This document shows positions 36,950-47,370 of a stretch of DNA of 64,000 nt, piece by piece. Position 1 is the first letter of the stretch; each line of letters opens with the position of its first letter. The DNA is taken from positions 1 to 64,000 of the forward strand of contig NZ_MOLY01000036.1 of NCBI RefSeq assembly GCF_001956315.1, read 5' to 3'. The position numbers and the translations under genes are program-made. The stretch comes from Sphingomonas montana. GTDB lineage: Bacteria; Pseudomonadota; Alphaproteobacteria; Sphingomonadales; Sphingomonadaceae. The notes beneath the pieces were generated by a model, which was not told where the DNA came from, did no database searches, and worked only from the letters and a program-made list of their open reading frames with translations.

Positions 36950-37435
36950 TTAGCGGTAGGGCGCGTCGGCGGCAAGGTTCGCCGCGACGGCACGCTCCCA
37001 CCGGTCGCCATTCGCCAGCAGCTTGGCCTTGTCGTAGATCAGTTCTTCGCGGGTCTCGGTCGAATATTCGAAGTTCGGACTTTCCACCACTGCATCGACC
37101 GGGCAGGCTTCCTGGCACAGGCCGCAGAAGATGCACTTGGTCATGTCGATGTCATAGCGTGTCGTGCGGCGGCTGCCGTCGTCGCGCGGCTCCGCCTCGA
37201 TCGTGATCGCCTGCGCCGGGCATACCGCCTCGCACAGCTTGCACGCGATGCAGCGCTCCTCACCATTCGGATAGCGTCGCAGGACGTGCTCGCCGCGGAA
37301 CCGCGGGCTCAGCGGGTTCTTCTCGTACGGGTAGTTGATCGTCGCCTTTGGCTTGAAGAAATACTTCAGCGTCAGCGTGTGCGCCTTGAGAAACTCCCAG
37401 AGCGTGAACGATTTAACGAGATACGCGATACCCAT
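36950..37435 (-). CDS. nuoI: NADH-quinone oxidoreductase subunit I
   Basis: A 161-residue peripheral subunit of complex I carrying two [4Fe-4S] clusters in a ferredoxin fold: [16 protein letters not shown] and [16 protein letters not shown]. These clusters pass electrons toward NuoB. The ATG at 37435 overlaps the nuoH stop by one base. The region [18 protein letters not shown] before the first cluster is also typical. Confidence 0.96.
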   Translation of the reverse strand: MGIAYLVKSFTLWEFLKAHTLTLKYFFKPKATINYPYEKNPLSPRFRGEHVLRRYPNGEERCIACKLCEAVCPAQAITIEAEPRDDGSRRTTRYDIDMTKCIFCGLCQEACPVDAVVESPNFEYSTETREELIYDKAKLLANGDRWERAVAANLAADAPYR

Positions 37436-38481
37436 CAGCTATACCTTGTCAGCATGAGGTATCCCGACACCAGGAACACCCAGAACAGCGAAATCGGCAG
37501 AAAGATCTTCCAGCCCAGCCGCATCAACTGGTCGTAGCGATAGCGCGGAACCGTCGCCTTCACCCAGCTGAATATGAAGAAGAATATGAGGATCTTGGCG
37601 AACAGCCAGATGATCCCGGGCACCATGTAGAGCGGCGCCCAATCCACCGGCGGCAACCAGCCACCCCAGAACAGGACAGCGTTCAGTGCGCACATCAGCA
37701 GCACGTTGCCATATTCGCCAAGCCAGAAGAGCGCGAAGCTCATCGACGAATATTCGGTCTGGTACCCGGCGACGAGCTCGCTTTCCGCCTCGGTCAGATC
37801 GAACGGCGCGCGCGCCGTCTCCGCCATCGACGAGATCAGGAACATCACTGCCATCGGGAACAGCAGCGGATTCAGTCCGAACGCGCTGACGATACCGAAG
37901 ATGTTGCCGCGCTGCGCATCGATGATGCCGCCCATGTTGAACGTGCCGGCCCACAGCACGACCGAGATCAGGATGAACCCGATCGACACTTCGTAGCTGA
38001 CCATCTGCGCGGCCGCGCGCAGCGCCGAATAGAAGGGATATTTCGAGTTGGACGCCCAGCCCGCCATGATGATGCCGTACACGCCCAGTGAAGACGCCGC
38101 GAGGATGTAGAGCAGCCCGACATTGATGTCCGCCAGCACCATGTTCGGCCCGAACGGAATCACCGCCCAGGCGACCAGCGCCACCGTGAACGTCAGGATC
38201 GGCGCAATCAGGAACAGCCCGCGGTTGGCGGACGACGGAATGATCGTTTCCTTGAGGAACACTTTCAACCCGTCGGCGAACGACTGCAGCAGCCCGAACG
38301 GACCCACCACGTTCGGTCCGCGGCGCAGCGCCATCGCCGCCCAGATCTTGCGATCGGCGTAGATGATCATCGCGACGGACAGCATCAGCGGCAACGCGAT
38401 CAGCAGGATGCCGACGATGGTGGCCGTGAACCACCCCGCATTATAGCCCATGCCAAGCGTATCGGCGAAGAAACCGGTCAT
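37435..38481 (-). CDS. nuoH: NADH-quinone oxidoreductase subunit H
   Basis: A 348-residue membrane subunit forming the quinone-access chamber with NuoB and NuoD. Family segments are [28 protein letters not shown]-like [27 protein letters not shown] with the conserved charged loop, and eight hydrophobic helices. ATG 38481 ([14 protein letters not shown]) is chosen because its ATG overlaps the stop of the 23-codon ORF upstream and the family domain starts soon after. The stop is shared with the nuoI start. Confidence 0.95.
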   Translation of the reverse strand: MTGFFADTLGMGYNAGWFTATIVGILLIALPLMLSVAMIIYADRKIWAAMALRRGPNVVGPFGLLQSFADGLKVFLKETIIPSSANRGLFLIAPILTFTVALVAWAVIPFGPNMVLADINVGLLYILAASSLGVYGIIMAGWASNSKYPFYSALRAAAQMVSYEVSIGFILISVVLWAGTFNMGGIIDAQRGNIFGIVSAFGLNPLLFPMAVMFLISSMAETARAPFDLTEAESELVAGYQTEYSSMSFALFWLGEYGNVLLMCALNAVLFWGGWLPPVDWAPLYMVPGIIWLFAKILIFFFIFSWVKATVPRYRYDQLMRLGWKIFLPISLFWVFLVSGYLMLTRYS

Positions 38482-38549
38482 GCCGCAAGGCCCCCATGGC
38501 GGCGCGACGTCGCGCGCGGATTGACAGGCATGGCGAAGAGCTCGCTCAT
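38478..38549 (-). CDS. Possible 23-residue coupled micro-ORF between nuoG and nuoH
   Basis: The frame [20 protein letters not shown] plus LAA starts with an ATG overlapping the nuoG stop (ATGA) and ends with a TGA overlapping the nuoH start (ATGA), filling the 64-bp gap exactly. This double coupling would let ribosomes pass from nuoG to nuoH without leaving the message. No hydrophobic segment or known motif is present. It could be a real microprotein, a translation relay, or a remnant of an earlier nuoH N-terminus. Confidence 0.45.
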   Translation of the reverse strand: MSELFAMPVNPRATSRRHGGLAA

Positions 38550-40561
38550 TCCGCGGCCTCCGCATAGTCGTGGCCGTGGATGATCTCGTCCGAACAGCGC
38601 TGCATCGTCGGGCTGGCCCGGCAGATCGCGTTGGTCAGGTAGAAGTCCGCGATCGGCAGCCCGAAGGTGCCGGATACCGGAACCGACGGCAAGGTCGGTA
38701 CGCCCCAAACATAACCGGCCAGCCCCTGCACGCCCAGCGCCGGGACCTCCGCCGTCATCGCCGCACGCAATGCCGCCAGCGTATCGAACGGCAGCGTGTG
38801 CCCCAGCGTTTCGGACAGCGCGCGGAAGATGCTCCAGTCGTCACGCGCATCGCCCGGCGGGAACACCGCCCGCTCGCCACGCTGCACGCGCCCTTCCAGG
38901 TTGACCCACGTCCCGGCCTTCTCGGCATAGGCCGCACCCGGCAGCACGATGTCCGCCGCCGCCGCGCCCTTGTCGCCGTGATGGCCGACATACACCTTGG
39001 TACTGCCGCCGAACCGCGTGAAATCGACCTCGTCCGCACCCAGCAGGAAGAGCAGCTTCGGGGCCTTTTCCGCCACCGCCGCGATGCCGCCGTCCTGCGC
39101 ATAGCCGAGCATCAGCCCCGCCATCCGCGACGCCGCCATGTGCAGGACGTTATAGCCGTTCCAGTCCGGCTTGATGAGGTCCAGCGTCTCGACCAGCGCC
39201 AGCGTCGCCGCCTGCAACCCGTCGATCTTCAGCGCGCCGCCACCGACGATCACCGCCGGCCGTTCGGCACCGCCGAACGCATCGGTCACCGCCTGCGGCA
39301 GGTCGCCGAGCAGCGCGGCGTCGTTGCCGAGCCAGGTGACCGGGTAGGTCAGGTCGACCGGTTCGCCGATCGCGAACACCCGCGCGCCACGCTTCACGGC
39401 CTTGCGGATGCGCGTGTTGACCAGCGGTGCCTCCCACCGCGGGTTGGTGCCGACCAGCAGCACCGCGTCCGCCGTCTCGATCCCGGCGATCGTGGTGTTG
39501 AAATTGACCGCGGCGATACTGGACGTGTCGTAGGCGAGACCCGTCTGCCGACCTTCCAGCATGTCCGACCCGATTGCCCGCAGCAGCGCCTTGGCCGCAT
39601 ACATCGTCTCGGCATCGACCAGATCGCCCGCGATCGCCGCCACCGACGAACCGGCCGCATCCGCCGCCGCCTTCACCGCCGCGAACGCCTCGGCCCAGCT
39701 CGCCTTCGCCAGCTTGCCGTCACGCCGGACATAGGGGCTGTCGAGCCGCCGCCGCACGAGCCCATCGACCGCGTGGCGCGTCTTGTCCGACGCCCATTCC
39801 TCGTTCACGTCTTCGTTCAGCCGCGGCAGCGCGCGAAGCACCTGCCGACCACGGCTGTCCAGCCGGATGTTCGTGCCAACCGCGTCCATCACGTCGATCC
39901 CGTGGGTCTTCTTCAACTCCCACGGACGCGCCTCGAACGCATAGGGCTTCGACGTCAGCGCACCGACCGGGCACAGGTCGACCACATTGCCGGACAGTTC
40001 GCTCGTCGCGGCATGTTCCAGATAGGTCGTGACCTGCATGTTCTCGCCGCGGCCGATCGCGCCGATCTCCTCGACGCCCGCCACTTCCTGCGCGAACCGG
40101 ACGCAGCGCGTGCACTGGATGCAGCGCGTCATGACCGTCTTGACGATCGGCCCCATATATTTTTCGGTGACCGCGCGCTTGTTCTCGTCGTAGCGGCTGT
40201 GCCCGCGGCCATAGGCCAGCGACTGATCCTGAAGGTCGCACTCGCCGCCCTGGTCGCAGATTGGGCAATCGAGCGGGTGGTTGATGAGCAGGAACTCCAT
40301 CACCCCCTCGCGCGCCTTCTTCACCTTTTCGCTGGTGGTGAAGACCTCCATCTTGTCCGCCGCCGGCAGTGCGCACGACGCCTGCGGCTTGGGCGGACCC
40401 GGCTTCACCTCCACCAAGCACATCCGGCAATTGCCAGCGATGCTCAGCCGCTCATGATAGCAGAAACGCGGAATCTCCTTCCCCGCGGCTTCGCAGGCCT
40501 GGAGCACGGTGGCACCGGCCGGCACCTCCACTTCGATCCCGTCGACGGTCAGAATTGGCAT
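38546..40561 (-). CDS. nuoG: NADH-quinone oxidoreductase subunit G
   Basis: A 671-residue iron-sulphur subunit of the complex I hydrophilic arm. N-terminal ferredoxin domain: [19 protein letters not shown] with the [2Fe-2S] cysteines; then [18 protein letters not shown] for the His-ligated cluster, and [10 protein letters not shown] with [13 protein letters not shown] for another [4Fe-4S]. The remaining 450 residues are a molybdopterin-oxidoreductase-like domain that no longer binds cofactor in complex I. ATG 40561 ([16 protein letters not shown]) starts at the conserved domain, four bases after nuoF. Confidence 0.95.
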   Translation of the reverse strand: MPILTVDGIEVEVPAGATVLQACEAAGKEIPRFCYHERLSIAGNCRMCLVEVKPGPPKPQASCALPAADKMEVFTTSEKVKKAREGVMEFLLINHPLDCPICDQGGECDLQDQSLAYGRGHSRYDENKRAVTEKYMGPIVKTVMTRCIQCTRCVRFAQEVAGVEEIGAIGRGENMQVTTYLEHAATSELSGNVVDLCPVGALTSKPYAFEARPWELKKTHGIDVMDAVGTNIRLDSRGRQVLRALPRLNEDVNEEWASDKTRHAVDGLVRRRLDSPYVRRDGKLAKASWAEAFAAVKAAADAAGSSVAAIAGDLVDAETMYAAKALLRAIGSDMLEGRQTGLAYDTSSIAAVNFNTTIAGIETADAVLLVGTNPRWEAPLVNTRIRKAVKRGARVFAIGEPVDLTYPVTWLGNDAALLGDLPQAVTDAFGGAERPAVIVGGGALKIDGLQAATLALVETLDLIKPDWNGYNVLHMAASRMAGLMLGYAQDGGIAAVAEKAPKLLFLLGADEVDFTRFGGSTKVYVGHHGDKGAAAADIVLPGAAYAEKAGTWVNLEGRVQRGERAVFPPGDARDDWSIFRALSETLGHTLPFDTLAALRAAMTAEVPALGVQGLAGYVWGVPTLPSVPVSGTFGLPIADFYLTNAICRASPTMQRCSDEIIHGHDYAEAAE

Positions 40562-40565
40562 GTCG

Positions 40566-41864
40566 TTACTCCGCCGCCACCGCGTAAGGCGCGGCACCGT
40601 TCTTTTCGATGATCCGGCGTTCGATCTCGGGGCGGAAATGCTTGATCAGTCCCTGAATCGGCCAGGCCGCCGCATCACCGAGTGCGCAGATGGTGTGGCC
40701 CTCGATCTGCCGGGTCACCTCCTCCAGCATGTCGATCTCACCGATCTCGGCATTGCCTTCGCGCAGCCGCTCCATCACGCGCCACATCCAGCCGGTGCCT
40801 TCGCGGCACGGCGTGCACTGGCCGCAGGATTCATGCTTGTAGAAATAGCTCAGTCGGCTGATCGCGCGAACGATGTCGGTCGACTTGTCCATGACGATGA
40901 TCGCCGCCGTGCCCAGCCCCGAACCCAACTCACGCAGCCCGTCGAAATCCATCGGCGCATCGATGATCTGCGCGGCCGGCACCAGCGGCACCGACGATCC
41001 GCCCGGGATCACCGCCAGCAGATTGTCCCACCCACCGCGAATGCCGCCGGCATGCGTCTCGATCAGTTCGCGGAACGACACGCCCATCGCGTCCTCGACC
41101 ACGCAGGGCCGGTTCACATGGCCGCTGATCTGAAATAGCTTGGTACCCTGGTTCTTCTCGCGCCCGATGCCCGCGAACCACTCCGCCCCGCGCCGCAGGA
41201 TCGTCGGCGCAACCGCGATCGACTCGACATTGTTTACCGTCGTCGGGCAGCCGTAAAGGCCCACACCCGCCGGGAACGGCGGCTTCAGCCGCGGCTGGCC
41301 CTTCTTGCCCTCAATGCTTTCCAGCATCGCCGTTTCTTCGCCGCAGATGTAGGCGCCCGCCCCGCGGTGCACGAACACGTCGAAGTCGTAGCCCGACCCG
41401 CACGCATTCTTGCCGATGAACCCGCGCGCATAGGCCTGCGCCACCGCCGCGAACAGCGTCTCGGCTTCGCGGATATACTCGCCGCGAATATAAATATACG
41501 CCGCTCGCGCCCGCATGGCGAAGCCGGCGACCAGCGCGCCCTCGATCAGCTTGTGCGGATCATGGCGCAGGATCTCGCGATCCTTGCAGGACCCCGGTTC
41601 GGACTCGTCGGCGTTGATGACGAGAAAGCTCGGTTTCCCGTTCTTCGATTCCTTGGGCATGAACGACCATTTCATGCCGGTCGGGAAACCGGCACCACCA
41701 CGCCCGCGCAGGCCCGAAGCCTTGATCGCGTCGATGATACCGTCCTGCCCGCGCGCCATCAGGCCTTTGGTATCGTCCCAGTCGCCGCGTTTGATCGCGG
41801 CGTCGACGCCCCAGTCCTGCTGGCCGTACAGGTTGGTGAAGATGCGATCCTTGTCGTCAAGCAC
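40566..41864 (-). CDS. nuoF: NADH-quinone oxidoreductase subunit F
   Basis: A 432-residue subunit that oxidises NADH through FMN and a [4Fe-4S] cluster. FMN/NADH segments are [17 protein letters not shown] and [20 protein letters not shown]; the cluster ligands are [13 protein letters not shown] plus a distal Cys in [13 protein letters not shown]. The start is GTG at 41864 with AAGGAG seven bases upstream, which decides it. It follows nuoE by 21 bp. Confidence 0.96.
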   Translation of the reverse strand: MLDDKDRIFTNLYGQQDWGVDAAIKRGDWDDTKGLMARGQDGIIDAIKASGLRGRGGAGFPTGMKWSFMPKESKNGKPSFLVINADESEPGSCKDREILRHDPHKLIEGALVAGFAMRARAAYIYIRGEYIREAETLFAAVAQAYARGFIGKNACGSGYDFDVFVHRGAGAYICGEETAMLESIEGKKGQPRLKPPFPAGVGLYGCPTTVNNVESIAVAPTILRRGAEWFAGIGREKNQGTKLFQISGHVNRPCVVEDAMGVSFRELIETHAGGIRGGWDNLLAVIPGGSSVPLVPAAQIIDAPMDFDGLRELGSGLGTAAIIVMDKSTDIVRAISRLSYFYKHESCGQCTPCREGTGWMWRVMERLREGNAEIGEIDMLEEVTRQIEGHTICALGDAAAWPIQGLIKHFRPEIERRIIEKNGAAPYAVAAE

Positions 41865-41885
41865 GGTCGTGCTCCTTCATGCCGC

Positions 41886-42533
41886 TCACGCGTCCGCACC
41901 CTGATAGGCGTGCAGGGTCGTACGTTCGCCTTCCGGCGCCGATGCCATCCGCCCGATCTGCGATCCGGCCTTCGGCGTCTCGCCATTGGCCAGCGCTTCC
42001 AGGATCGCGGACATGCTGTCGAACGTCAGGTCCTCGTAATTGTCGTCGTTGATCTGCACCATCGGCGCGTTGGCGCATGTGCCCATGCACTCGACCTCGG
42101 TCAGCGTGAACAGTCCGTCCGGCGTGGTGTGGCCCTTGGACAGCCCACGATTCTTGCAGGCGGCGAACACATCGTCCGATCCACGCAGCATGCACGGGGT
42201 CGTGCCGCAGACCTGCACATGGAAACGCCCGACCGGTGCCATGTTGTACATGGTGTAGAAGGTCACGACTTCGTAGGCGCGCATGAACGGCATGTTGACC
42301 GACTGGGCCACATATTCGATCACCGGGACCGGCAACCAGCCTTGGGTCTGTGTCTCGGCCCCCACCTGACGCTGGGCCAGGTCGAGCAACGGCATGACCG
42401 CGCTGTGCGCGCGGCCGTCAGGATAACGCGCGATGATCTCGCGCGCCTTCGCGGCGTTCGCCTCGTTCCATGCGAACCCGCCCCAGCGGGCGCGCGTCTC
42501 GACTTCGTCGGGGATGTGGGCTGCGTCAGCCAT
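41886..42533 (-). CDS. nuoE: NADH-quinone oxidoreductase subunit E
   Basis: A 215-residue thioredoxin-like subunit with one [2Fe-2S] cluster. Ligands lie in VCGTTPCMLRGS and VECMGTCANAP, four cysteines in the family spacing. ATG 42533 (MADAAHIPDEVETR) is chosen; a longer frame upstream crosses the small membrane ORF in another frame. The first eight bases overlap the end of that small ORF, so the two are translationally linked. Confidence 0.95.
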   Translation of the reverse strand: MADAAHIPDEVETRARWGGFAWNEANAAKAREIIARYPDGRAHSAVMPLLDLAQRQVGAETQTQGWLPVPVIEYVAQSVNMPFMRAYEVVTFYTMYNMAPVGRFHVQVCGTTPCMLRGSDDVFAACKNRGLSKGHTTPDGLFTLTEVECMGTCANAPMVQINDDNYEDLTFDSMSAILEALANGETPKAGSQIGRMASAPEGERTTLHAYQGADA

Positions 42534-42705
42534 GCGTCTTGTGCCACCTGCGCTGATGGGAAACTGAAAAGGCGGCCCACAGCGTGGTCGCGAGAATGAC
42601 GAACGGCATGCCTGCGCCATCCGAAATCTGGGCAATGCCGAACGCGGTCACCGCGATGAGCGTCGCAACCACGACATAGAGCCACAGCGGAAGAGCCCGC
42701 TTCAT
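42526..42705 (-). CDS. Small two-helix membrane protein inside the nuo operon
   Basis: A 59-residue protein of unknown function: MKRALPLWLYVVVATLIAVT opens a first helix, a second helix (about residues 32-48, MPFVILATTLWAAFSV) follows, and the tail is basic (HQRRWHKTHG). ATG 42705 lies two bases after the nuoD stop, and its end overlaps the nuoE start by eight bases, so it is held firmly inside the operon. It may be an accessory or assembly factor for complex I, but no motif proves it. A GTG at 42720 is an alternative start. Confidence 0.7.
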   Translation of the reverse strand: MKRALPLWLYVVVATLIAVTAFGIAQISDGAGMPFVILATTLWAAFSVSHQRRWHKTHG

Positions 42706-42707
42706 CG

Positions 42708-43970
42708 TCACCGGTCGCACTCCCCGAACACGATGTCCGCGGCACCCAGCACGGCCGTGGTATCCGCCAGCATGTGGCCCTTCATCATGAAGTCCATTGC
42801 CTGCAGATGACTGAACGCCGTCGGCCGGATCTTGCAGCGATAGGGCTTGTTCGTCCCGTCGGCGACCAGATAGACGCCGAATTCACCCTTCGGGCTTTCC
42901 GTCGCGACGTAGACCTCGCCCGCGGGCACGTGGAAGCCTTCGGTATACAGCTTGAAGTGATGGATCATCGCTTCCATCGACTGCTTCATGTCAGCCCGCT
43001 TGGGCGGCACCACCTTGCGGTCGAGCGAAGCGATCGGCCCCTCCGGCATCTGCGCCAGGCACTGCTTGATGATGCGCAGCGATTGCCGCACTTCCTCCAC
43101 CCGCACCATGAACCGGTCGTAGCAATCGCCGCGCGTGCCGACCGGAACGTCGAATTCCATCCGGTCGTACACGTCGTAGGGCTGCGACTTGCGCAAGTCC
43201 CACGGAATGCCCGCTGCGCGGATCATCGGACCCGAGAAGCCCCATGCGATCGCGTCGTCACGGCTGACCGTGCCGATGTCGACGTTGCGCTGCTTGAAGA
43301 TGCGGTTGTCCGCGACCAGGCTGATCGCGTCCTCGAACAGCTTCGGGAACCGGTCGTCCACCCAGTCGCCGATATCGGTCAGCAGCTTCAGCGGCACGTC
43401 CTGATGCACGCCACCCGGGCGGAACCAGGCGGCATGCATCCGCGCGCCGGATGCACGCTCGTAAAAGCCCATCGTGTCTTCGCGCAGCTCGAACAGCCAA
43501 AGGTTCGGCGTCATCGCGCCGACGTCCATCACATGCGAACCCAGGTTCAGCATGTGGTTCATGATCCGCGTCACCTCGGCGAACAGCACGCGCAGATATT
43601 GCGCCCGCAGCGGCACCTCGAGCCCGAGCAGCTTCTCGATCGCCAGCACATAGCTGTGCTCCATGCACAGCGGCGAGCAGTAGTCGAGCCGGTCGAAATA
43701 GGGCAGCGCCTGCAGGTAGGTCTTCTGCTCGATCAGCTTCTCGGTGCCGCGGTGAAGCAGGCCGACATGCGGGTCGACCCGTTCGACGATCTCGCCGTCC
43801 AGCTCCATCACCAGCCGTAGCACGCCGTGCGCGGCCGGATGCTGCGGACCGAAATTGATCGTGTAGTTCTGGATCTCGACATCGCCGACGCTCGGATCGG
43901 CCGGCGTGATGCGCTCCGCCAGTTCCTCGGGCGTATTCTCGCGATGCGGAATATCGATATAGTCCATCAT
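42708..43970 (-). CDS. nuoD: NADH-quinone oxidoreductase subunit D
   Basis: A 420-residue 49-kDa-type subunit forming part of the quinone-binding pocket. [23 protein letters not shown] holds the conserved quinone-site His; [12 protein letters not shown], the [15 protein letters not shown] segment and the C-terminal DIVFGECDR are all typical. It is not fused to NuoC. Two ATGs, 43970 and 43967, are possible; the first overlaps the nuoC stop as ATGA and is used. GAGGTGAAG lies just upstream. Confidence 0.95.
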   Translation of the reverse strand: MMDYIDIPHRENTPEELAERITPADPSVGDVEIQNYTINFGPQHPAAHGVLRLVMELDGEIVERVDPHVGLLHRGTEKLIEQKTYLQALPYFDRLDYCSPLCMEHSYVLAIEKLLGLEVPLRAQYLRVLFAEVTRIMNHMLNLGSHVMDVGAMTPNLWLFELREDTMGFYERASGARMHAAWFRPGGVHQDVPLKLLTDIGDWVDDRFPKLFEDAISLVADNRIFKQRNVDIGTVSRDDAIAWGFSGPMIRAAGIPWDLRKSQPYDVYDRMEFDVPVGTRGDCYDRFMVRVEEVRQSLRIIKQCLAQMPEGPIASLDRKVVPPKRADMKQSMEAMIHHFKLYTEGFHVPAGEVYVATESPKGEFGVYLVADGTNKPYRCKIRPTAFSHLQAMDFMMKGHMLADTTAVLGAADIVFGECDR

Positions 43971-44629
43971 CTCTTCACCTCGTCGGCCTTCAGCGGCGTC
44001 GGCGCACCCTTGGCCTCCGGCACCTTCTCGTCGCCGGGCAGCACATAGGCGCCGCCCTCCCACGGACTGGTGAAATCGAAGCTGCGGAAATCCTGCGCCA
44101 GCTTCACCGGCTCATAGACGACTCGCTTCTCTTCCTCGGAATAGCGCAGCTCGACATAGCCGGTCTGCGGAAAATCCTTGCGCAGCGGATGGCCACGGAA
44201 CCCGTAGTCGGTCAGGATACGGCGCAGGTCGGGATTGCCCGAGAACAACACGCCGTACAGATCGAACACCTCGCGCTCCAGCCACCCGGCGACCGGCCAG
44301 AGACCGGTCAGCGACGGCACCGGCTTGCGGTCGTCGGTCTGCACATGCACCCGGATGCGGTGATTGCGGGTCAACGACAACAGGCAATAGACCACCTCGA
44401 AACGCTCTTCACGCTCCGGATAGTCGACACCCGCAATCTCCATCAGCTGCTGATACTGCATCTGCCCACGCAGCACGCGCATCACGTCCACCAGCGCATC
44501 GCGCCGGACATGCAACATGATCTCGCCCACCGCCTCGGCGGCGTAGAGCAGCATGTCGCCCAGCGCGGCCGTCGCCTCGTCGGCGATGCCGTCGTTCGCG
44601 GCATAGCGCGGATAGGTCAGCCCGCTCAT
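43967..44629 (-). CDS. nuoC: NADH-quinone oxidoreductase subunit C
   Basis: A 220-residue 30-kDa-type subunit of the hydrophilic arm. Key segments are [43 protein letters not shown] and [14 protein letters not shown], the strongly conserved contact with NuoD. The C-terminal 30 residues are a polar extension. The ATG overlaps the nuoB stop and the stop overlaps the nuoD start, both as ATGA. Confidence 0.95.
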   Translation of the reverse strand: MSGLTYPRYAANDGIADEATAALGDMLLYAAEAVGEIMLHVRRDALVDVMRVLRGQMQYQQLMEIAGVDYPEREERFEVVYCLLSLTRNHRIRVHVQTDDRKPVPSLTGLWPVAGWLEREVFDLYGVLFSGNPDLRRILTDYGFRGHPLRKDFPQTGYVELRYSEEEKRVVYEPVKLAQDFRSFDFTSPWEGGAYVLPGDEKVPEAKGAPTPLKADEVKR

Positions 44630-45168
44630 CGCTCGATCGTCCCGGCGCGCCGGATCTTACGCTGCAACTGCATGATGCCGTACAGCAACGCTTCCGCGGT
44701 CGGCGGACATCCGGGCACGTAGATATCGACCGGCACGATACGGTCGCACCCGCGCACTACGGAATAGCTGTAGTGGTAATAGCCACCGCCATTGGCGCAG
44801 CTGCCCATCGAGATGACGTAGCGCGGTTCCGACATCTGGTCGTACACGCGGCGCAGCGCCGGGGCCATCTTGTTGCACAACGTCCCCGCCACGATCATCA
44901 CGTCCGACTGGCGCGGGCTGGCCCGCGGTGCCGCACCGAACCGTTCGAGGTCGTAGCGCGGCATGTTCACGTGGATCATCTCGACCGCGCAGCACGCCAA
45001 GCCGAACGTCATCCACCACAACGATCCCGTCCGGGCCCAGGTGAACAGGTCCTCGGTCGATGTGACGAGAAAGCCCTTGTCCTGCACCTCGGCGGACATG
45101 TCGTCGAAGAAGGCGCGATCCGGCTCCGTTCCCGGGGCGGGGATCGTGCGTGCCAGTTCTACTCCCAA
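44626..45168 (-). CDS. nuoB: NADH-quinone oxidoreductase subunit B
   Basis: A 180-residue subunit holding the terminal [4Fe-4S] cluster N2 that reduces quinone. Ligands lie in [12 protein letters not shown] (adjacent cysteines), [10 protein letters not shown] and [12 protein letters not shown]. The start is TTG at 45168, which encodes the family N-terminus MGVELA and overlaps the last ten bases of nuoA. The next in-frame ATG would remove 23 residues that fit the sphingomonad form of the protein. Confidence 0.94.
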   Translation of the reverse strand: MGVELARTIPAPGTEPDRAFFDDMSAEVQDKGFLVTSTEDLFTWARTGSLWWMTFGLACCAVEMIHVNMPRYDLERFGAAPRASPRQSDVMIVAGTLCNKMAPALRRVYDQMSEPRYVISMGSCANGGGYYHYSYSVVRGCDRIVPVDIYVPGCPPTAEALLYGIMQLQRKIRRAGTIER

Positions 45169-45536
45169 TCGAGTGCTCCCTTCTTCCAGGCATAGGCATA
45201 GCCCAGCCCCAGTTCGGCCAGGAAGATCATCATCGCCGCCCAGCCCGCAAAACCGATGCCGCCCAGCGCCACGGCCCAGGGAAACAGGAATGCCGCCTCC
45301 AGGTCGAAGATGATGAACAGGATCGCGACCAGGTAGAAACGCACGTCGAACTGCGACCGGCTATCCTCGAACGCGGGGAAGCCGCATTCATATTCGGCCA
45401 GCTTGTCGGCGTAGGGCTTCGACGCGCCGGTGAATTTCGACACGAGCATCGGCAACAGCACGAATGCCGTCGACAGCGCCATCGCGACGCCCAGGAACAA
45501 CAGGATCGGCAGGTAGCCGCCGGCGACGGACGCCAT
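45159..45536 (-). CDS. nuoA: NADH-quinone oxidoreductase subunit A
   Basis: A 125-residue, three-helix membrane subunit at the junction of complex I arms. The family signature is [20 protein letters not shown], followed by [20 protein letters not shown] with conserved membrane Asp and Glu. ATG 45536 is chosen over an upstream frame because GGAGAAG precedes it and helix 1 follows. This is the first gene of the nuo operon; its promoter should lie in the 270-bp gap upstream. Confidence 0.95.
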   Translation of the reverse strand: MASVAGGYLPILLFLGVAMALSTAFVLLPMLVSKFTGASKPYADKLAEYECGFPAFEDSRSQFDVRFYLVAILFIIFDLEAAFLFPWAVALGGIGFAGWAAMMIFLAELGLGYAYAWKKGALDWE

Positions 45537-45691
45537 GAAACTTCTCCGGTGACGCCCCGTGAACCGGACCATCTTGAGGTTGAGCACTTAAACTTCGCAG
45601 GTGCGGTAGGCAAGGATCGGCCGGGTGAGAATGACTCGCAAAGCCTTGGGCATTTCGCCCCGCGGCGGCGTACGGGTCGCGCTACCGTCTT

Positions 45692-45731
45692 GAGCCCTCT
45701 CCTTCAGGGGAAAGGGTTGGGTGAGGGGGAG
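45692..45731. repeat. Family E repeat, copy 2
   Basis: GAGCCCTCTCCTTCAGGGGA followed by AAGGGTTGGGTGAGGG closely resembles the copy at 13863-13902. It lies between suhB-like and nuoA genes, both on the minus strand, about 155 bases before the nuoA start. Confidence 0.65.
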
Positions 45732-45809
45732 CAGGGCCTGCGCCGGGACGGAACGTTACCACAGACGCCGCGCTCCCCCGCCCCCAAGGGAGAGCGGGAG
45801 CACCAGACC

Positions 45810-46625
45810 TCAGACCCGCAACGCACCCGCAATCAGTTTGTGCAGCCGCGAATGCAGCCCGTCGTTTGCCGCGATATATTCGTTGCGTTCCATCACGCGT
45901 TCGCCCCCTCGGAAATCGGTGACGAACCCGCCAGCCTCGCGCACCAGCAGGATGCCCGCCGCCACGTCCCATGGTTGCAGGTCGCTTTCCCAGAACGCGT
46001 CGAACCGCCCGGCGGCGACCCAGGCCAGATCGAGCGACGCCGCCCCGAACCGGCGGATGCCCGCCACTTCCGGCCCGACCGCGTCGTAGATCTTGCGCCA
46101 TTGCGCGAAATCGCCGTGCCCTGCGAACGGGATGCCCGTCGCGATCAGCGATTCGGTCAGGTCGCGCCTGCTCGACACGCGCAGCCGGCGGTCGTGCAGC
46201 CACGCGCCGCGGCCCTTCTCCGCCCAGAAACTCTCGTCGGTCAGCGGCTGGTACACCAGCCCCTGCGTGATCTCGGTCCGCCCGCCGGGCTTGGGCTCCT
46301 CCACCGCGATCGAGATCGCGAAATGCGGCAGGCCGTGGAGAAAGTTGGTGGTGCCGTCGAGCGGATCGACGATCCAGCGCGGCTTGGTCGGATCGCCCTC
46401 GACGACGCCGCCCTCCTCGCCCAGAAAGCCCCAGTCGGGCCGCGCGCGCTTCAGTTCCTCGTACAGCGTCTGTTCGGCCTGGCGGTCGGCCTGACTGACG
46501 AAGTCGGCCGGCCCCTTGCGGCTGACCTGCAATTCCTGCGTCTCGTTGAAATCGCGGCGCAGGCGCGGGGCCGCTTTGCGCGCCGCGCGCTCCATGACGG
46601 TGATGAGGCCGGACTGGGCTGCCAT
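45810..46625 (-). CDS. suhB: Inositol monophosphatase family protein (SuhB-like)
   Basis: A 271-residue metal-dependent phosphatase. Catalytic motifs are GEEGG (GxExx, about residue 69), WIVDPLDGTTNFLHGLPHF (metal-binding Asp pair near residue 86) and LQPWDVAAGILLVREAGG (final Asp near residue 215). It hydrolyses inositol-1-phosphate or similar sugar phosphates; SuhB homologues also assist rRNA antitermination in E. coli. Substrate and dual role cannot be read here. ATG 46625 starts MAAQSGLITVMERAARKA as in the family. Confidence 0.9.
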   Translation of the reverse strand: MAAQSGLITVMERAARKAAPRLRRDFNETQELQVSRKGPADFVSQADRQAEQTLYEELKRARPDWGFLGEEGGVVEGDPTKPRWIVDPLDGTTNFLHGLPHFAISIAVEEPKPGGRTEITQGLVYQPLTDESFWAEKGRGAWLHDRRLRVSSRRDLTESLIATGIPFAGHGDFAQWRKIYDAVGPEVAGIRRFGAASLDLAWVAAGRFDAFWESDLQPWDVAAGILLVREAGGFVTDFRGGERVMERNEYIAANDGLHSRLHKLIAGALRV

Positions 46626-46637
46626 GATCTTTTCTTT

Positions 46638-46674
46638 CCCCCCTCCCTTTCAAGGGAGGGGTCGGGGGTGGGTG
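46638..46674. repeat. Family E-like repeat, copy 3
   Basis: CCCCCCTCCCTTTCAAGGGA followed by GGGGTCGGGGGTGGGTGC forms a C/G-rich hairpin (CCCTCCCTT with AAGGGAGGG). It lies between efp and the inositol monophosphatase gene and may end the efp transcript, though no T-run follows on the minus strand. Confidence 0.6.
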
Positions 46675-46728
46675 CACGCGATCGGTACGGGGCGGTCGCG
46701 CAACCGCGACGCACCCCTGGTCTCGATG

Positions 46729-47292
46729 TCAGTCGGCGCGCTTCACATAGGTCTGTTCATACACGTCGACCACGATCCGGGTGCCCGCGCCGATATGCGG
46801 CGGCACCATGACGCGCACGCCGTTCTCCAGCACCGCCGGCTTGTAGGACGACGACGCCGTCTGCCCCTTCACCACCGCGTCGGCCGAAACGATCATCGCC
46901 TCCACCGTGTCGGGCAGCTGGACCGAGATCGGCCGCTCGTCGTACAATTCCATCACTACGTCCATGCCGTCCTGCAGGAATGCCGCCGCATCGCCCAGGG
47001 TGCCGCGGTCGAGCTGCACCTGATCGTAGTTCAGCTTGTCCATGAACGTCAGCGCGTCGCCGTCGGCGAACAGGAACTGGAAATCCTTGGTATCGAGCCG
47101 CACCTTTTCGACCGTCTCGGCCGAGCGGAACCGGACATTGTTCTTGCGCCCGTCGATCAGGTTCTTCAGCTCGACCTGCATATAGGCCCCACCCTTGCCG
47201 GGCTGCGTGTGCTGAATCTTGACCGCGCGCCACAGCCCGCCTTCATATTCGATGATGTTACCGGGACGGATATCCACGCCGCTGATCTTCAC
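46729..47292 (-). CDS. efp: Elongation factor P
   Basis: A 187-residue three-domain translation factor that rescues ribosomes stalled at polyproline. The N-terminal KOW-like domain has the loop [15 protein letters not shown], with Lys33 at the tip where modified EF-Ps carry their group; the C-terminal domains include [19 protein letters not shown]. The start is GTG at 47292 ([12 protein letters not shown]), the family N-terminus; no ATG is available. No epmA/epmB-type modification gene is visible in this window. Confidence 0.95.
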   Translation of the reverse strand: MKISGVDIRPGNIIEYEGGLWRAVKIQHTQPGKGGAYMQVELKNLIDGRKNNVRFRSAETVEKVRLDTKDFQFLFADGDALTFMDKLNYDQVQLDRGTLGDAAAFLQDGMDVVMELYDERPISVQLPDTVEAMIVSADAVVKGQTASSSYKPAVLENGVRVMVPPHIGAGTRIVVDVYEQTYVKRAD

Positions 47293-47370
47293 GGGGGCCT
47301 CGCTTGATGATGGGAAAGAGCAGCCGCGGCGTCTAGCCGACCCTGGCCCCACGCTCAAGCGGTCCGGTCG

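Noticed and set aside
38570-40612. Plus-strand frame of 680 codons opposite nuoG
   Set aside because: Its translation is Arg/His-rich with no domain, while nuoG on the other strand has every cluster motif.
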